Positions 1-8,346 of a stretch of DNA of 64,000 nt are shown in pieces. The DNA comes from JAQUSX01 sp035446985 (GTDB lineage: Bacteria > Bacillota > Clostridia > Christensenellales > CAG-314). Numbering within the stretch: position 1 is the stretch's first letter; each line of letters starts with the position of its first letter. Under the pieces are notes generated by a model. It did no database searches and had not been told where the DNA came from. It saw only the letters and a list, made by a program, of their open reading frames with translations. The stretch covers positions 1-64,000 of the forward strand of contig DAOTGG010000002.1 in NCBI GenBank assembly GCA_035446985.1. The letters run 5' to 3'. The position numbers were made by a program, and so were the translations under genes.

Positions 1-24
1 ATGATAGGATAAGCATAAGTTAGC

Positions 25-70
25 ACCCTTCAGAAAGTTAGCCTTTTTGAAGGGTACTGATTTTTTATTA
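25..70 (+). terminator. Terminator-like hairpin
   Basis: An 8-bp inverted repeat (ACCCTTCA at 25-32, TGAAGGGT at 48-55) is followed after a few bases by a T-rich run. It probably ends a gene lying to the left of the window. Confidence 0.5.
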
Positions 71-240
71 GGTTTATTTCCGAAGCGATTATATAGTTAT
101 TGTTAGCTTACATTTTTATTTGTGTATACTCTCACATGGAACAAACGGAAAAACCGAGGGTGTGCACAAAGCAAACGGAACAAACGGGAACGAGACTACC
201 GGGTGCATTTTGTATCAAACTCGTGTCCTTCTCCAGCTTA
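71..240. other. Unexplained non-coding stretch between two terminators
   Basis: No convincing gene lies between the hairpin at 25-70 and the strong terminator at 241-276. The plus-strand open frame that crosses it has no ribosome binding site and runs through the terminator, so I do not call it. The stretch at 140-240 is less AT-rich than its surroundings and can pair ACGAG with CTCGT. It might be a small RNA or the remains of one, but it matches no RNA family I recognise. Confidence 0.25.
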
Positions 241-276
241 ACTCGGTCAATTTTTGACCGAGTTTTATTTTGCATT
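241..276 (+). terminator. Strong intrinsic terminator
   Basis: Perfect stem ACTCGGTCA (241-249) / TGACCGAGT (255-263) followed by a T-rich tail on the plus strand only. It implies a plus-strand transcript ending here although no plus-strand gene precedes it within 240 bases. Confidence 0.75.
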
Positions 277-350
277 TTTAAATATATGGCTAAAAAATTT
301 CAATGCTTATTTAAAAATTTGATTATGAATTTATAAATAATATTTTTAAC

Positions 351-2798
351 TTACAACCTTAAACTTTGGTCGACGGAAAAAAAGTTTTTCCACGGGTCGG
401 GTTTTATTAGTCGTGCAGTAGCTTGCTTCATATCGATGCCGTCAGGCGCAATGGTATCCAGTTCTTTCCACGCTAACGGCATAGATACTTTTGCCCCGTC
501 GCGCGCGCGCAGCGAATACGGCGCAACGCTGGTCGCCCCTTTTCCGTTTCTGCCCCAGTCGATAAAAGTCCTGCCTTTTCGATTAACTTTTTTAAGATTG
601 CTCGTGTATTTGGTCGGCATTTTTTCTTCCATAACTTTTGCTATTTTTTTTGAAAAATCATGAAAGGTCTCCCAGTCCGCCGATTTTACAAAAGGCACGA
701 CAACGTGGTAGCCTTTACCGCCGCTCGTTTTCAAAAACGAAACCAGCGAAAGCGAATCCAAAAGTTTTTTTAGATCCTTAACCCCTTGTCTTATTTGCGC
801 CAAATCCATTCCCTCATCGGGGTCAAGGTCGAAAACCATCATATCGGGTTTGTTAGGGCTATCTGCGCGGCTGCCCCACGTATGGAACTCAATAGTACCC
901 ATTTGCGCTTCCCATATAAGTCCTTGCTCGTTTGCAATATAAAAATATTCGTCTTCTTCGCCGTCGCCGTTTTTGACAAGGATTTTTTCAATGCCGACGC
1001 TTTTTTCGTCGTAATGTTTTTTGAAAAAACAATCCGCGCCCACGCCCTTAGGGCAGCGAACGATACTCAAAATTCTGCCGCCGACATAAGGCATCATTCT
1101 TTCGGAAACCAATGCGTAATACTGCGCAACGTCAAATTTCGTTAAATTTTGCTTTGGAAAAATCATTTTATCGGGGTTAGATATTTTTATATCTCCGATT
1201 TTAGATTTTTCTCTGTCTATCTTTAATTTTTTTTCTTTATTTTTTTTGCTTGTTTTTTTGTCGGTTTTGTCGTTAGTAATCGCTTCAGCTTTTTCTTTTT
1301 TTACTTGCCTAGGGTTTTTGTCGGCTCTCATTCCTTTATAGCTCGCTTGCCGCAACAAGTTTTCTTTCGTCCATTCGGCAAATTTCACTTCTGCGACAAA
1401 TTCAGGTTTTACCCAAAACGCCTTTTCATTTTTCCCTATTTTCGGCGCGGTTGAAAAAGGCGATTTTTCGACTTTTATTCGGTTAAATTTATCTGACAGT
1501 TCCTTTGATTCTTTTTCTGTAAAGCCTGTCCCAGCCCGACCGACGTATATAAGTTCGTCGCCGTCATAAACTCCCAATAAAAGCGCGCTCACGCCCTCAG
1601 TCTTTTTGTCTGTTCTTGTAAACCCGCCCACGACGAATTCTTGCCTGTTGTCGCATTTTATTTTTATCCAGTCGCCGTTTCGCGCGCCGCGATAAGTAGA
1701 ATCTATCTTTTTGCCCACGATACCTTCAAGTTTTTGCGCGCACGCGGCTTTTATACAATCCGAACCGCCGCCCGTCACAAACACGCTGTAACATATATTT
1801 TCAGGCGCGTTTTTAACTAATTTTTCTAAAATCTCTTTCCTTTCGATAACCTTTTTTTCTCTCAAATCCTCGCCGTCCAAAGCCAAAAGGTCAAACACTA
1901 CATAAGTAAGGTCTTGGTCGGATTTGTTTTTCATCACATTTTGCAACGCTTGAAAATCCGTCCGCCCTTTTTCGTCCGCAACCACCATCTCGCCGTCAAG
2001 GACGAACGCGCGGCCTACTGATAATTCGTTCAAAGTCTCGGCAACGGTTAAAAATTTTTTCGTAAAATCCTTGCCGTTTCTGGTCAAAAGAGTAGTTTCG
2101 CCGTTTTCGCAATACGCCAAAATTCGATAGCCGTCATACTTCACTTCAAAGAGCCAGTCTTCGGTTTCGGGCGGAACAGCCACAAGTTTTGCAAGCTCAG
2201 GCGAGACGTTCATAATCGGGTTTTTTAAAATTTTTGCTTTTTCCCCTTTTTCTATTTCGTCCATTGTTCGTCCCGTTTTTACGCTCGTTGTAAATCCACT
2301 TATGCCTTCATTGTCTTTAGAGTATACGTCTTTTTCTTTTATCAGCAGCCAATCGTCGCCGGTCTTGCTTTCTTCAAAACGCACGAGCGCCCACTCGCCT
2401 TTTAGGCGTTTACCTTGCAAAGAAAATTTCAGCGTGCCGTCTTTTATCCCTTTTTCCACGTCGCAATTAGGCGTCCAAAAGCCGTTATCCCAAAGCATAA
2501 CAACGCCGCCGCCGTATTCGCCTTTTGGTATCGTGCCTTCAAAATGCCTGTAATCCAAAGGATGGTCCTCGACTCTTATCGACAGTCTTTTGTCGGTCGG
2601 GTTAAACGACGGACCTTTCGGCACAGCCCAACTGAGCATTACCCCTTCCCACTCCAACCGCAAATCATAATGGTCATGACTTGCGACGTGGTGCTGCACG
2701 GCATACGCAAGATTATTCGATACCGTTTTTTTAGGTTCTGCCGCGGGCTCTCCGCTTTTTACTAAATTTCTCTTTTGTTCGTATTTTTCTAATTTCAC
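351..2798 (-). CDS. ligD: ATP-dependent DNA ligase D (PE-LIG-POL)
   Basis: Multifunctional enzyme of bacterial non-homologous end joining: it trims, fills and seals double-strand breaks held by Ku. Domain order is 3'-phosphoesterase (about 25-180, with an HHxxxHDHYDLRLE motif at 36-49 and HP at 79-80), ATP-dependent ligase (about 200-500, catalytic Lys220 in KYDGYR, FVLDGE at 265-270, EGIVGKK at 358-364), a Lys-rich linker (about 500-535) and an archaeo-eukaryotic primase-type polymerase (about 535-815, metal ligands in DLDPD 657-661, TSGGKGYH 691-698). This is the Pseudomonas-type order; mycobacterial LigD is POL-PE-LIG. The length of 815 residues is normal for a three-domain LigD. The start is GTG, chosen because an AGGT site lies about 7 bases upstream. 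It follows ku at 108 bases in the same direction, so co-transcription is likely. Confidence 0.96.
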   Translation of the reverse strand: MKLEKYEQKRNLVKSGEPAAEPKKTVSNNLAYAVQHHVASHDHYDLRLEWEGVMLSWAVPKGPSFNPTDKRLSIRVEDHPLDYRHFEGTIPKGEYGGGVVMLWDNGFWTPNCDVEKGIKDGTLKFSLQGKRLKGEWALVRFEESKTGDDWLLIKEKDVYSKDNEGISGFTTSVKTGRTMDEIEKGEKAKILKNPIMNVSPELAKLVAVPPETEDWLFEVKYDGYRILAYCENGETTLLTRNGKDFTKKFLTVAETLNELSVGRAFVLDGEMVVADEKGRTDFQALQNVMKNKSDQDLTYVVFDLLALDGEDLREKKVIERKEILEKLVKNAPENICYSVFVTGGGSDCIKAACAQKLEGIVGKKIDSTYRGARNGDWIKIKCDNRQEFVVGGFTRTDKKTEGVSALLLGVYDGDELIYVGRAGTGFTEKESKELSDKFNRIKVEKSPFSTAPKIGKNEKAFWVKPEFVAEVKFAEWTKENLLRQASYKGMRADKNPRQVKKEKAEAITNDKTDKKTSKKNKEKKLKIDREKSKIGDIKISNPDKMIFPKQNLTKFDVAQYYALVSERMMPYVGGRILSIVRCPKGVGADCFFKKHYDEKSVGIEKILVKNGDGEEDEYFYIANEQGLIWEAQMGTIEFHTWGSRADSPNKPDMMVFDLDPDEGMDLAQIRQGVKDLKKLLDSLSLVSFLKTSGGKGYHVVVPFVKSADWETFHDFSKKIAKVMEEKMPTKYTSNLKKVNRKGRTFIDWGRNGKGATSVAPYSLRARDGAKVSMPLAWKELDTIAPDGIDMKQATARLIKPDPWKNFFSVDQSLRL

Positions 2799-2906
2799 TT
2801 TTGACCTGCTTATATTTTTTTAGAGATTTTTTAATTTTGTCTTATCATTTACGTAAAATTTTTGTTTTAACAAATTTCTTTTGTCATATTTTCCGCCGTA
2901 TTAGAC

Positions 2907-3722
2907 CTATTCGCCGCTGGCTTTTTTCGATTTCTTTTTAACAGCTACCGCAGGTTTTTTTGATTTTGAAACCCCCGAGAGTGTTTTTTCCAACGCTTCC
3001 ATAAGATTTGTTACGGTACCGATAGACCTTGCTTTAGGCGCGGATATCTCTTTACCAGCGATTTTTTCTTCTATGGCTTTTTGCAGTTTTTCACGATACT
3101 CGTCGTGATATTCTTCGGGGGCAAACTTTCCGCTCATCGCTTCGATTATTGTTTTCGCCATAGTTATTTCTTTTTCATTAGGCTCCGCAGTCACGTTTTT
3201 CGCGGGGTTCTTCTGCACTTCGTCATTAAAAAACATAGTGCTTAATAGCATTTGCCCATCTTTTACCCTTACGGCAACAAGCGTTTCTTTGGTTCCTAAA
3301 ACCGTCTTAGCGATACCCACCTTACCCGCTTCTTCCATTGATTTTGCTAAAAGAGCGTACGCTTTTTCCGCGCCCGTAGGCAAAACATAATACGCCTTAT
3401 CGTAAAAAATTGGGTCGATTTCGGCTATATCAACAAATTTTTCAATCGTAATATTTTTGTCTTTTTCCGATTTTATTTTTTCAAAATCCTTGTCGTCAAA
3501 AACGACGTATTTGTCTTTTTCGTACTCGTAACCCTTTACAATATCTTGCTGTTTTACTTCTTTATCGTCGCAGTCGACGCAAGTTTTTTTATATTTGATA
3601 CGCGACATTGTGTTTTTATCCAATAAATTAAAACTGACGTCGTTGTTTTTGACGCTCGCCTGCAAATTGATAGGTATATAAATAAGACCAAAACTTATCG
3701 CGCCTTTGTAGCTGTATGCCAT
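2907..3722 (-). CDS. ku: Non-homologous end joining protein Ku
   Basis: Bacterial Ku homodimer subunit that threads onto double-strand DNA ends and recruits LigD. The 271-residue protein shows the Ku core from the start (AYSYKGAISFGLIYIPI) with the typical YVVFDDKDFE and DPIFYDKAYYVLP segments, and ends in a basic tail (KSKKPAVAVKKKSKKASGE), which in other bacteria modulates DNA binding and LigD contact. A GGGAG ribosome site sits about 7 bases before the ATG. It precedes ligD on the same strand. In spore formers this pair typically repairs breaks in dormant or germinating spores, where no second chromosome copy is available; that role is inferred from the family. Confidence 0.96.
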   Translation of the reverse strand: MAYSYKGAISFGLIYIPINLQASVKNNDVSFNLLDKNTMSRIKYKKTCVDCDDKEVKQQDIVKGYEYEKDKYVVFDDKDFEKIKSEKDKNITIEKFVDIAEIDPIFYDKAYYVLPTGAEKAYALLAKSMEEAGKVGIAKTVLGTKETLVAVRVKDGQMLLSTMFFNDEVQKNPAKNVTAEPNEKEITMAKTIIEAMSGKFAPEEYHDEYREKLQKAIEEKIAGKEISAPKARSIGTVTNLMEALEKTLSGVSKSKKPAVAVKKKSKKASGE

Positions 3723-3793
3723 ATTTTTTCTCCCTAATTATTTTTATTATTAGTATCTAGTAAAAAAGGGTTGTTATTCCTTTAAATTTTTGT

Positions 3794-3827
3794 TAAAGAA
3801 AAAGGATTGAGTTTTTATCTCAATCCT
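3794..3827 (-). terminator. Terminator of the matrix/SipW operon
   Basis: Stem AGGATTGAG (3803-3811) / CTCAATCCT (3819-3827) followed on the minus strand by a TTTTTCTTT tail, 24 bases past the stop codon of the permease gene. Confidence 0.85.
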
Positions 3828-3850
3828 AAAATTTATATTTAATAAAATTA

Positions 3851-5278
3851 TTATACTCTTTTATTTTTATTTCTCTTTGCCGCCAGTTCTTCCATATCTT
3901 TGGTGTAATTAGGATAACGCCGCGCAAACCAATCGACGATATTTTTACGGTAAATAATCAACATTAGCGGAAGTAAAAGCATTACAACTCTTCCGAAAAA
4001 GCTGCGTGAAAACGCCACTACCGCGCCAAGCCATCTATTAGTGCCGATATATATGCGCGAAATCGAACTGACTTGAATAGTTTTGACAAAAAATTCCGCT
4101 TCCGTGCCTACGGAATAATTCGTTATATCAACAACGACATGCGTTTGATCAACAATTTCAACTATTGTTTCAACGAAAACTTCGCCGTCTGATTCAAACA
4201 AAACGATATCTCCAAGTTTCGGGGAATAATTATTTCCAGCCTTTTCAAAGAAAGTTAAATCGTTCATATTTATCACGGGAGACATTGTCGTTGACTGGAA
4301 TAAAATCGGTTTAACCGCTATTTGATCAAGCCCGCCGAAATCCGTCGATAAAAGAACCGCAACGTTAAACGCAAGCAAAATTAACACCAACAACGCAATT
4401 ACGGACGTAACGGCTATATTAATAACTTGAGTAGGGTTAAGCGAACTTTTTTTCACGGTCTCGATCTTGTCGCTCATATAGTCCATATAATATCCGGCTT
4501 CTTTGACCTTCGTCATGCTAAATCTTTTTGATTTATAGCGTACAACCAAAAAATTAATGCCCAAACAAGCAAAGAAAATCACTGAGGAAATTATTATATA
4601 TAAAAGCTTTGGGAAAACAAAAAGATTCGATATGTCGCTCATCACAACGACGTCGCTTATTGCGCTGTAATAGCCTAGATGTGTTTGCAACACTTTTACC
4701 AAAACAAAAACGATAATAATTACCACGCTCATAAATCGGCTTTTTTTGACAAAATTGGAAATCGTGAGCGATATCATATAAATCAGCAATATATCAGACA
4801 ATCCAACGAAATAAAGGCTCGCCAAATATCGCGTTACAATCTGATAGCCTATAAGTCCACCCAACAAAAGACAACCGAGAAAACCTACTGAATAAACCAA
4901 CAAAACTCGGAAAAATCTAGCCAAAAGTTTTGCGGTAATCATCTTGTTTACCGAATAGCCGTTTTTAATAAGCGGATACCAGCGGTTGTCGCTTATTTCT
5001 TGGAAAGTCAGCAACTGATAATGAGAAACTAAATAAATAACAAAAAGAGCTAACGCAACAAAATTGTATAAAAATACGACGGAAAAAATCGAAGCGGAAG
5101 TTAATTCCGGAAATGTTTCGCCGAAAACAGTATTATTAAGCGTGTTTAATACCAAGTGAAAAGCGATAGTGATTACAACGTAAAAAAACCCGTATAGAAC
5201 GCCGTTTCTTCTACTGGCAGATTCCACTATATAAGCTTCTTTCAGCTCTCTATTAAAATAACTGTTTTTATAAATCAT
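3851..5278 (-). CDS. ABC-2-like permease fused to inactive signal-peptidase-like domain
   Basis: Membrane protein of 475 residues that I do not recognise as a described family. The N-terminal half (about 1-260) has six or more hydrophobic segments in an ABC-2-type permease pattern. After another membrane segment (about 290-312) comes a region that follows signal peptidase I box by box but lacks the catalytic residues: TTMSP where the SipW neighbour has NSMEP (Ser replaced by Thr), LGDIVLFE for the GDVVTF box, and VETIVEIV where the neighbour has THRIVEV (His replaced by Glu). A C-terminal membrane segment and basic tail follow. The start at 5278 overlaps the upstream gene by 11 bases, implying translational coupling; a longer frame to 5341 would only duplicate upstream coding sequence. 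Inference: partner of the pseudo-ATPase in handling SipW substrates, not a protease. Confidence 0.75.
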   Translation of the reverse strand: MIYKNSYFNRELKEAYIVESASRRNGVLYGFFYVVITIAFHLVLNTLNNTVFGETFPELTSASIFSVVFLYNFVALALFVIYLVSHYQLLTFQEISDNRWYPLIKNGYSVNKMITAKLLARFFRVLLVYSVGFLGCLLLGGLIGYQIVTRYLASLYFVGLSDILLIYMISLTISNFVKKSRFMSVVIIIVFVLVKVLQTHLGYYSAISDVVVMSDISNLFVFPKLLYIIISSVIFFACLGINFLVVRYKSKRFSMTKVKEAGYYMDYMSDKIETVKKSSLNPTQVINIAVTSVIALLVLILLAFNVAVLLSTDFGGLDQIAVKPILFQSTTMSPVINMNDLTFFEKAGNNYSPKLGDIVLFESDGEVFVETIVEIVDQTHVVVDITNYSVGTEAEFFVKTIQVSSISRIYIGTNRWLGAVVAFSRSFFGRVVMLLLPLMLIIYRKNIVDWFARRYPNYTKDMEELAAKRNKNKRV

Positions 5279-6128
5279 TTTTATTTTCAGTTCCGTTAGG
5301 GGCTTTCGTTTGTTCGTCGCTTGTTTTCGCGCTTGCTTCATTATTTTTTAACAGTTCCACAAGCTCTTTTTTTATAGCAAACAGCTTTTCTTTAAGCGTT
5401 ATTTCTTTTACCGGCAATGCTTTTTGAGAAAAACCTTTGTCGATTCTTATATATTTTGTCGCGACTTTGCCAATAAGAGTAGCTTGTCCTGTAGCGAAAA
5501 TAAACGCCATTTGTTCTTTTATCATAGATTTGACTATGGCTTGAAAAATATTGATTTCTTTTTCGGTGAAAACTATTTCATTAAGTTCCGCAACGACGAT
5601 ATTGCTTTTTGTCAAATACGCTATATAAAGCTGTACTAGAATTTTTTCCTGATTAGTCAAATTGTGAATGGGAGTCAGAGATATATAATCCATTCCCAAA
5701 GCGCAAATTTCGTCAAGCAAAGTTTTTTGCATTTTCGCGTATTCTTTCGATTTGAGATTTTGCGTAAAAGTGGCGTATTCCAAAACGGTCATGTTTTCTA
5801 TTAACATACTGTTTTGGTTAAAGAAAAACAGCTGCGGTAAAATGTAACGCTTGTTGCGTATCATACCGCGCTCAATCAAAACGCATTTACCGCTGTAATA
5901 ATTTCTTAAATTAGCGATAATCTCCACCGTTAATTTTGATTCCAGCGGATTTTTGCTGTATAAGCCTACCGTTTCGCCTTTTTTTACTTCGAGCGTGACG
6001 TTTTTTAACGTAGGCTCAAAAACACCGTCAGTCAAGTCCCCTTCTTCCGAGACAATGTCTCTAAGACTTACTGCGGTATTATAAGTGTCCATCGGTATTG
6101 GTTTTTCGTCTTTAAATAACTTAGCCAT
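5268..6128 (-). CDS. Degenerate ABC-ATPase-like protein (pseudo-ATPase)
   Basis: The 286-residue protein has the overall order of an ABC nucleotide-binding subunit, but each catalytic motif is eroded. The Walker A position reads GLYSKNPLESKLT instead of GxxGxGKST, the signature reads NLTNQEKILVQLYIAYL instead of LSGGQ..., the Walker B position reads NIVVAELNEI instead of a hydrophobic-DEP motif, and the H-loop position reads FATGQATL without His. The frame is intact and long, so this is not simple decay. A charged, disordered tail follows (about 250-286). It starts 4 bases after sipW with no clear ribosome site and overlaps the permease gene by 11 bases, so the three are translationally coupled. 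Inferred role: regulatory or structural subunit of the adjacent permease. It may bind no ATP. Confidence 0.75.
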   Translation of the reverse strand: MAKLFKDEKPIPMDTYNTAVSLRDIVSEEGDLTDGVFEPTLKNVTLEVKKGETVGLYSKNPLESKLTVEIIANLRNYYSGKCVLIERGMIRNKRYILPQLFFFNQNSMLIENMTVLEYATFTQNLKSKEYAKMQKTLLDEICALGMDYISLTPIHNLTNQEKILVQLYIAYLTKSNIVVAELNEIVFTEKEINIFQAIVKSMIKEQMAFIFATGQATLIGKVATKYIRIDKGFSQKALPVKEITLKEKLFAIKKELVELLKNNEASAKTSDEQTKAPNGTENKNDL

Positions 6129-6132
6129 TTTT

Positions 6133-6627
6133 TTACGTCATTGGTAGTTTAAACAAATATACCGCCAAAATTCTGTCGCGCGTCAAAGTTTCCGCGTCAA
6201 TGGAATTTATAGAATTGTCGCCTTTTGTGCGGTAGCATTCGTTGGGTTCGCCTGCATAAAGCACTTCTACTATACGGTGGGTTACTATTCTGCCGTCGGT
6301 CAATTTAAAAGTCACGACGTCTCCGACAGAAATTTTGGTATCACTTTGAAAAACTTGACAAACAAGTATGGAACCTACGTTAAAGGTAGGTTCCATACTG
6401 TTTGATTCTATTTCATATATAGATAAGCCAAACAGTGTAGGAACACGACCGCTATTTCTGTCAATCGTTACGTCTACTAGAACGAATATCAGAAAAGCGA
6501 CTAGCAAATAAAACACGATTGATCCGAATATTTTAGCAAAATTCGGTTTTTGCGGTTTTGCTAAGACTTTGTCCAGCTCTTCCCGCATACTGTCGATTTG
6601 ACTTTGCTCGGTGTAGAAACTATTCAT
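6133..6627 (-). CDS. sipW: Signal peptidase I, ER-type (SipW-like)
   Basis: Membrane serine protease that removes signal peptides, here probably of the two TasA-like proteins transcribed just before it. One membrane segment (about 31-52) is followed by catalytic boxes: NSMEP (Ser nucleophile), GDVVTF, THRIVEV (His general base, the ER/SipW variant in place of the Lys of usual bacterial enzymes) and TKGDNSI. The 164-residue length is short, as in SipW. The family link is well known: SipW-type peptidases sit beside and process TasA-like substrates in Bacillus. The gene starts 31 bases after the smaller substrate gene, with a small hairpin and a poor ribosome site between them, so less enzyme than substrate is expected. 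Confidence 0.93.
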   Translation of the reverse strand: MNSFYTEQSQIDSMREELDKVLAKPQKPNFAKIFGSIVFYLLVAFLIFVLVDVTIDRNSGRVPTLFGLSIYEIESNSMEPTFNVGSILVCQVFQSDTKISVGDVVTFKLTDGRIVTHRIVEVLYAGEPNECYRTKGDNSINSIDAETLTRDRILAVYLFKLPMT

Positions 6628-6632
6628 CTATA

Positions 6633-6651
6633 TGGCTTAAAAGGGAAAGCC
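6633..6651 (-). promoter_or_regulatory. Small hairpin between substrate gene and sipW
   Basis: GGCTT/AAGCC inverted repeat (6634-6638 and 6647-6651) in the 31-base spacer. On the minus strand it sits between the substrate stop codon and the sipW start and could be a partial stop or processing site that lowers sipW expression. It is short, so confidence is low. Confidence 0.3.
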
Positions 6652-6658
6652 TTTAAAT

Positions 6659-7156
6659 TTAGCCTTGGATCGCTGTAGCGTTCACAATAATGCTAGAAAC
6701 TTTACCCATGTACTGGATATCGTTAGCAGTACTATTCCAAACCACGCTGACGTTAAATGTTTTTGTAACAGCTTGATCTGCGCTCAAGGTGAAAGTAATA
6801 GTGCTTGTTGTGCCGTTATTAACGATAGTAACGTCTTGGTCGCCGGTTACTACGATAGTAAGGGGAGCAATTTCGCCTTGTACTGAAACAGTAATGGTAA
6901 CGTTCATATCTGTACCTGTTACTACATTACCATTAAAATTCGATACTGTAAAGGTTTTTTGAACAGTTTCGGTAGGCGCGATTTCAACACCAGTTGCAAA
7001 ATCTTGACTTCCGCTAGCGGTGAAAACAAATTCTTTCGCTATAATGTTACCGCTGTTGATTTCCGGAGCTTCAACTGAATATACAGCCAAAGTGCCTGTT
7101 ACCAAAGATGTAGCGACTATTAACGCCAACAAAATAAGTGTAAATGTTTTTTTCAT
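6659..7156 (-). CDS. TasA/camelysin-like secreted protein with SipW-type signal
   Basis: Secreted protein of 165 residues. The signal segment is MKKTFTLILLALIVATSL followed by VTGTLAVYS, the pattern of SipW-cognate signal peptides. The mature part is rich in Thr, Val and Asn, as in beta-sandwich fibre proteins of the TasA/CotN/camelysin group, and shares SGxIxAK, EIAPTE and WxSxxxxxxYMG blocks with the larger paralogue upstream. Start chosen at 7156: GGAGGATATC directly precedes this ATG, whereas the ATG 12 bases earlier would overlap its own ribosome site. It lies between the paralogue and sipW in one transcription unit. Expected role: extracellular fibre or matrix subunit; by sequence alone I cannot tell a major from a minor subunit. 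Confidence 0.85.
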   Translation of the reverse strand: MKKTFTLILLALIVATSLVTGTLAVYSVEAPEINSGNIIAKEFVFTASGSQDFATGVEIAPTETVQKTFTVSNFNGNVVTGTDMNVTITVSVQGEIAPLTIVVTGDQDVTIVNNGTTSTITFTLSADQAVTKTFNVSVVWNSTANDIQYMGKVSSIIVNATAIQG

Positions 7157-7186
7157 GATATCCTCCATTTTAGAGAAAGATTGTGT

Positions 7187-7213
7187 CGGCTATGTAATAT
7201 TTTTGGTTAGCCG
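7187..7213 (-). promoter_or_regulatory. Hairpin in the spacer between the two TasA-like genes
   Basis: CGGCTA (minus strand, complement of 7208-7213) pairs with TAGCCG (complement of 7187-7192) around a 15-base loop, inside the 121-base spacer. There is no T-run after it, so it is not a normal terminator. It could be an RNA-stability or processing element. Confidence 0.35.
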
Positions 7214-7277
7214 TACCGCTATCTTTTAATTTTTTGCGCCTTTCTTTTCTCTATGTTTTTATTTTTATTTTTTTATT

Positions 7278-8180
7278 TTAATAATTGTAATCTACGTAAA
7301 CAACGTTATCGTTTCTGTCCACGGTTTTATCATAGTAATGTTCAGCGCCGTACATAACGTCTTCAGTTGCAACCAGGATTCTAAGGTTTCTGTTTGATTG
7401 TTCAACATAGATGTAAATAGTTGTGCCAGCGGGTATGCTGCTTAAGAATTGGTTTTCCATCGTATGAGTGAGATCATTAGCTATAGAGCTTGAACCGACA
7501 CCCGTTTTGTAAGTAACACCGTCGTTGGAATTGTAATAAATTGTGAAATTTCGTGTGGTATTAAATATAGTATAACGGTTTTGGAACAAGTAGTCGCTTA
7601 TCTGTTTCATCAAAGGATCCGGATCTTCTTCCTCGCCGCCTCCGCCTTCATTTACATCGCCTTGAACAGCTACGCCGTTAACAGTCAATACACTGCCGTA
7701 AGAGCTTCCCATATACAAATTGTCGTCAGCGCTTGAAATCCATGTAATAACTACTTCGTACTCAAATGTCTCTGCGGTCAGATCGAAATGTTTTGTCAAA
7801 TCTATACTGCCAACACCGTCGGTTACTGGAATGTCCGCGATTTTTACGCCGTCGCTGTATATTTCAGCAACAAGGTTTCCGATAGCGGTTTTGCCGTCTG
7901 CAGCACTTAGAGAAACAGTTATCGTTGCGTCGATAGCAACCTGGGAAACAGCGTAGCCTTTTGTATTGGTGATGTTAAATATGTATGTATAGCTTTCAGT
8001 AGGAGCAATTTCTAAAGATTGATCAAAACCGCTTATTTTGTTAATTTCAAAAATCAAGAGTTTTGCGGAAATATCGCCACTTGTAATTTCTTGCGAAGTA
8101 GTGTAAACCGCTAGTGAGCCAGAAACCATAGTCGAAACAATAATTAATGCTAACAGTATTAAAACTAACGATTTTTTCAT
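7278..8180 (-). CDS. Larger TasA-like secreted protein with acidic linker and C-terminal domain
   Basis: Secreted protein of 300 residues. The N-terminal signal ends VSGSLAVYT (SipW-cognate type). Residues about 30-175 form the same Thr/Val-rich domain as the 165-residue neighbour (shared SGxIxAK, IAPTE, YMG blocks). A short acidic Gly/Glu linker (NEGGGGEEEDPDP, about 177-189) leads to an extra C-terminal domain of about 110 residues rich in Tyr, Asn and Thr that I do not recognise. It is the first gene after the tandem c-di-GMP riboswitches and has a full AAGGAGG site at 8191-8197. The extra domain suggests an anchoring, tip or adhesive subunit (inference). It probably shares processing by the SipW-like peptidase encoded downstream. 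Confidence 0.85.
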   Translation of the reverse strand: MKKSLVLILLALIIVSTMVSGSLAVYTTSQEITSGDISAKLLIFEINKISGFDQSLEIAPTESYTYIFNITNTKGYAVSQVAIDATITVSLSAADGKTAIGNLVAEIYSDGVKIADIPVTDGVGSIDLTKHFDLTAETFEYEVVITWISSADDNLYMGSSYGSVLTVNGVAVQGDVNEGGGGEEEDPDPLMKQISDYLFQNRYTIFNTTRNFTIYYNSNDGVTYKTGVGSSSIANDLTHTMENQFLSSIPAGTTIYIYVEQSNRNLRILVATEDVMYGAEHYYDKTVDRNDNVVYVDYNY

Positions 8181-8211
8181 ATTCCGTAAACCTCCTTATA
8201 ATATTTTTTTC

Positions 8212-8247
8212 AAATAAAAAAGCCCCGAAGTTTTTATTTTTCGAGGC
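8212..8247 (-). terminator. Riboswitch-controlled terminator B
   Basis: On the minus strand GCCTCGAA (complement of 8240-8247) pairs with TTCGGGGC, followed by TTTTTTATTTG. The GCCT of the 5' arm is also the 3' strand of riboswitch B helix P1, so ligand binding and terminator formation exclude each other, predicting an ON switch. Confidence 0.85.
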
Positions 8248-8320
8248 ATCTGGCTGTCATATCATTTTACTGATTTAGACCCTGTAGTTTTGCGTCGCCG
8301 GCTTTCGCACGGTTTTGCCT
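8243..8320 (-). promoter_or_regulatory. c-di-GMP-I riboswitch B (GEMM-I), proximal copy
   Basis: Read on the minus strand, the element starts AGGCAAAACC, has a GCGAAAGC tetraloop hairpin, the GEMM-I hallmark GACGCAAA, then GGGTCTAAA and ATGACAGCCAGATGCCT. The terminal AGGC and GCCT close helix P1. This matches the cyclic di-GMP type I aptamer family in order and spacing. It is 63 bases upstream of the first TasA-like gene. Confidence 0.93.
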
Positions 8321-8346
8321 TTCACTTTTTATCTTTTGTTTGTAAA

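Noticed and set aside
100..336. Plus-strand open frame of 78 codons
   Set aside because: No ribosome site, composition unlike protein, and it runs through a strong terminator at 241-276.
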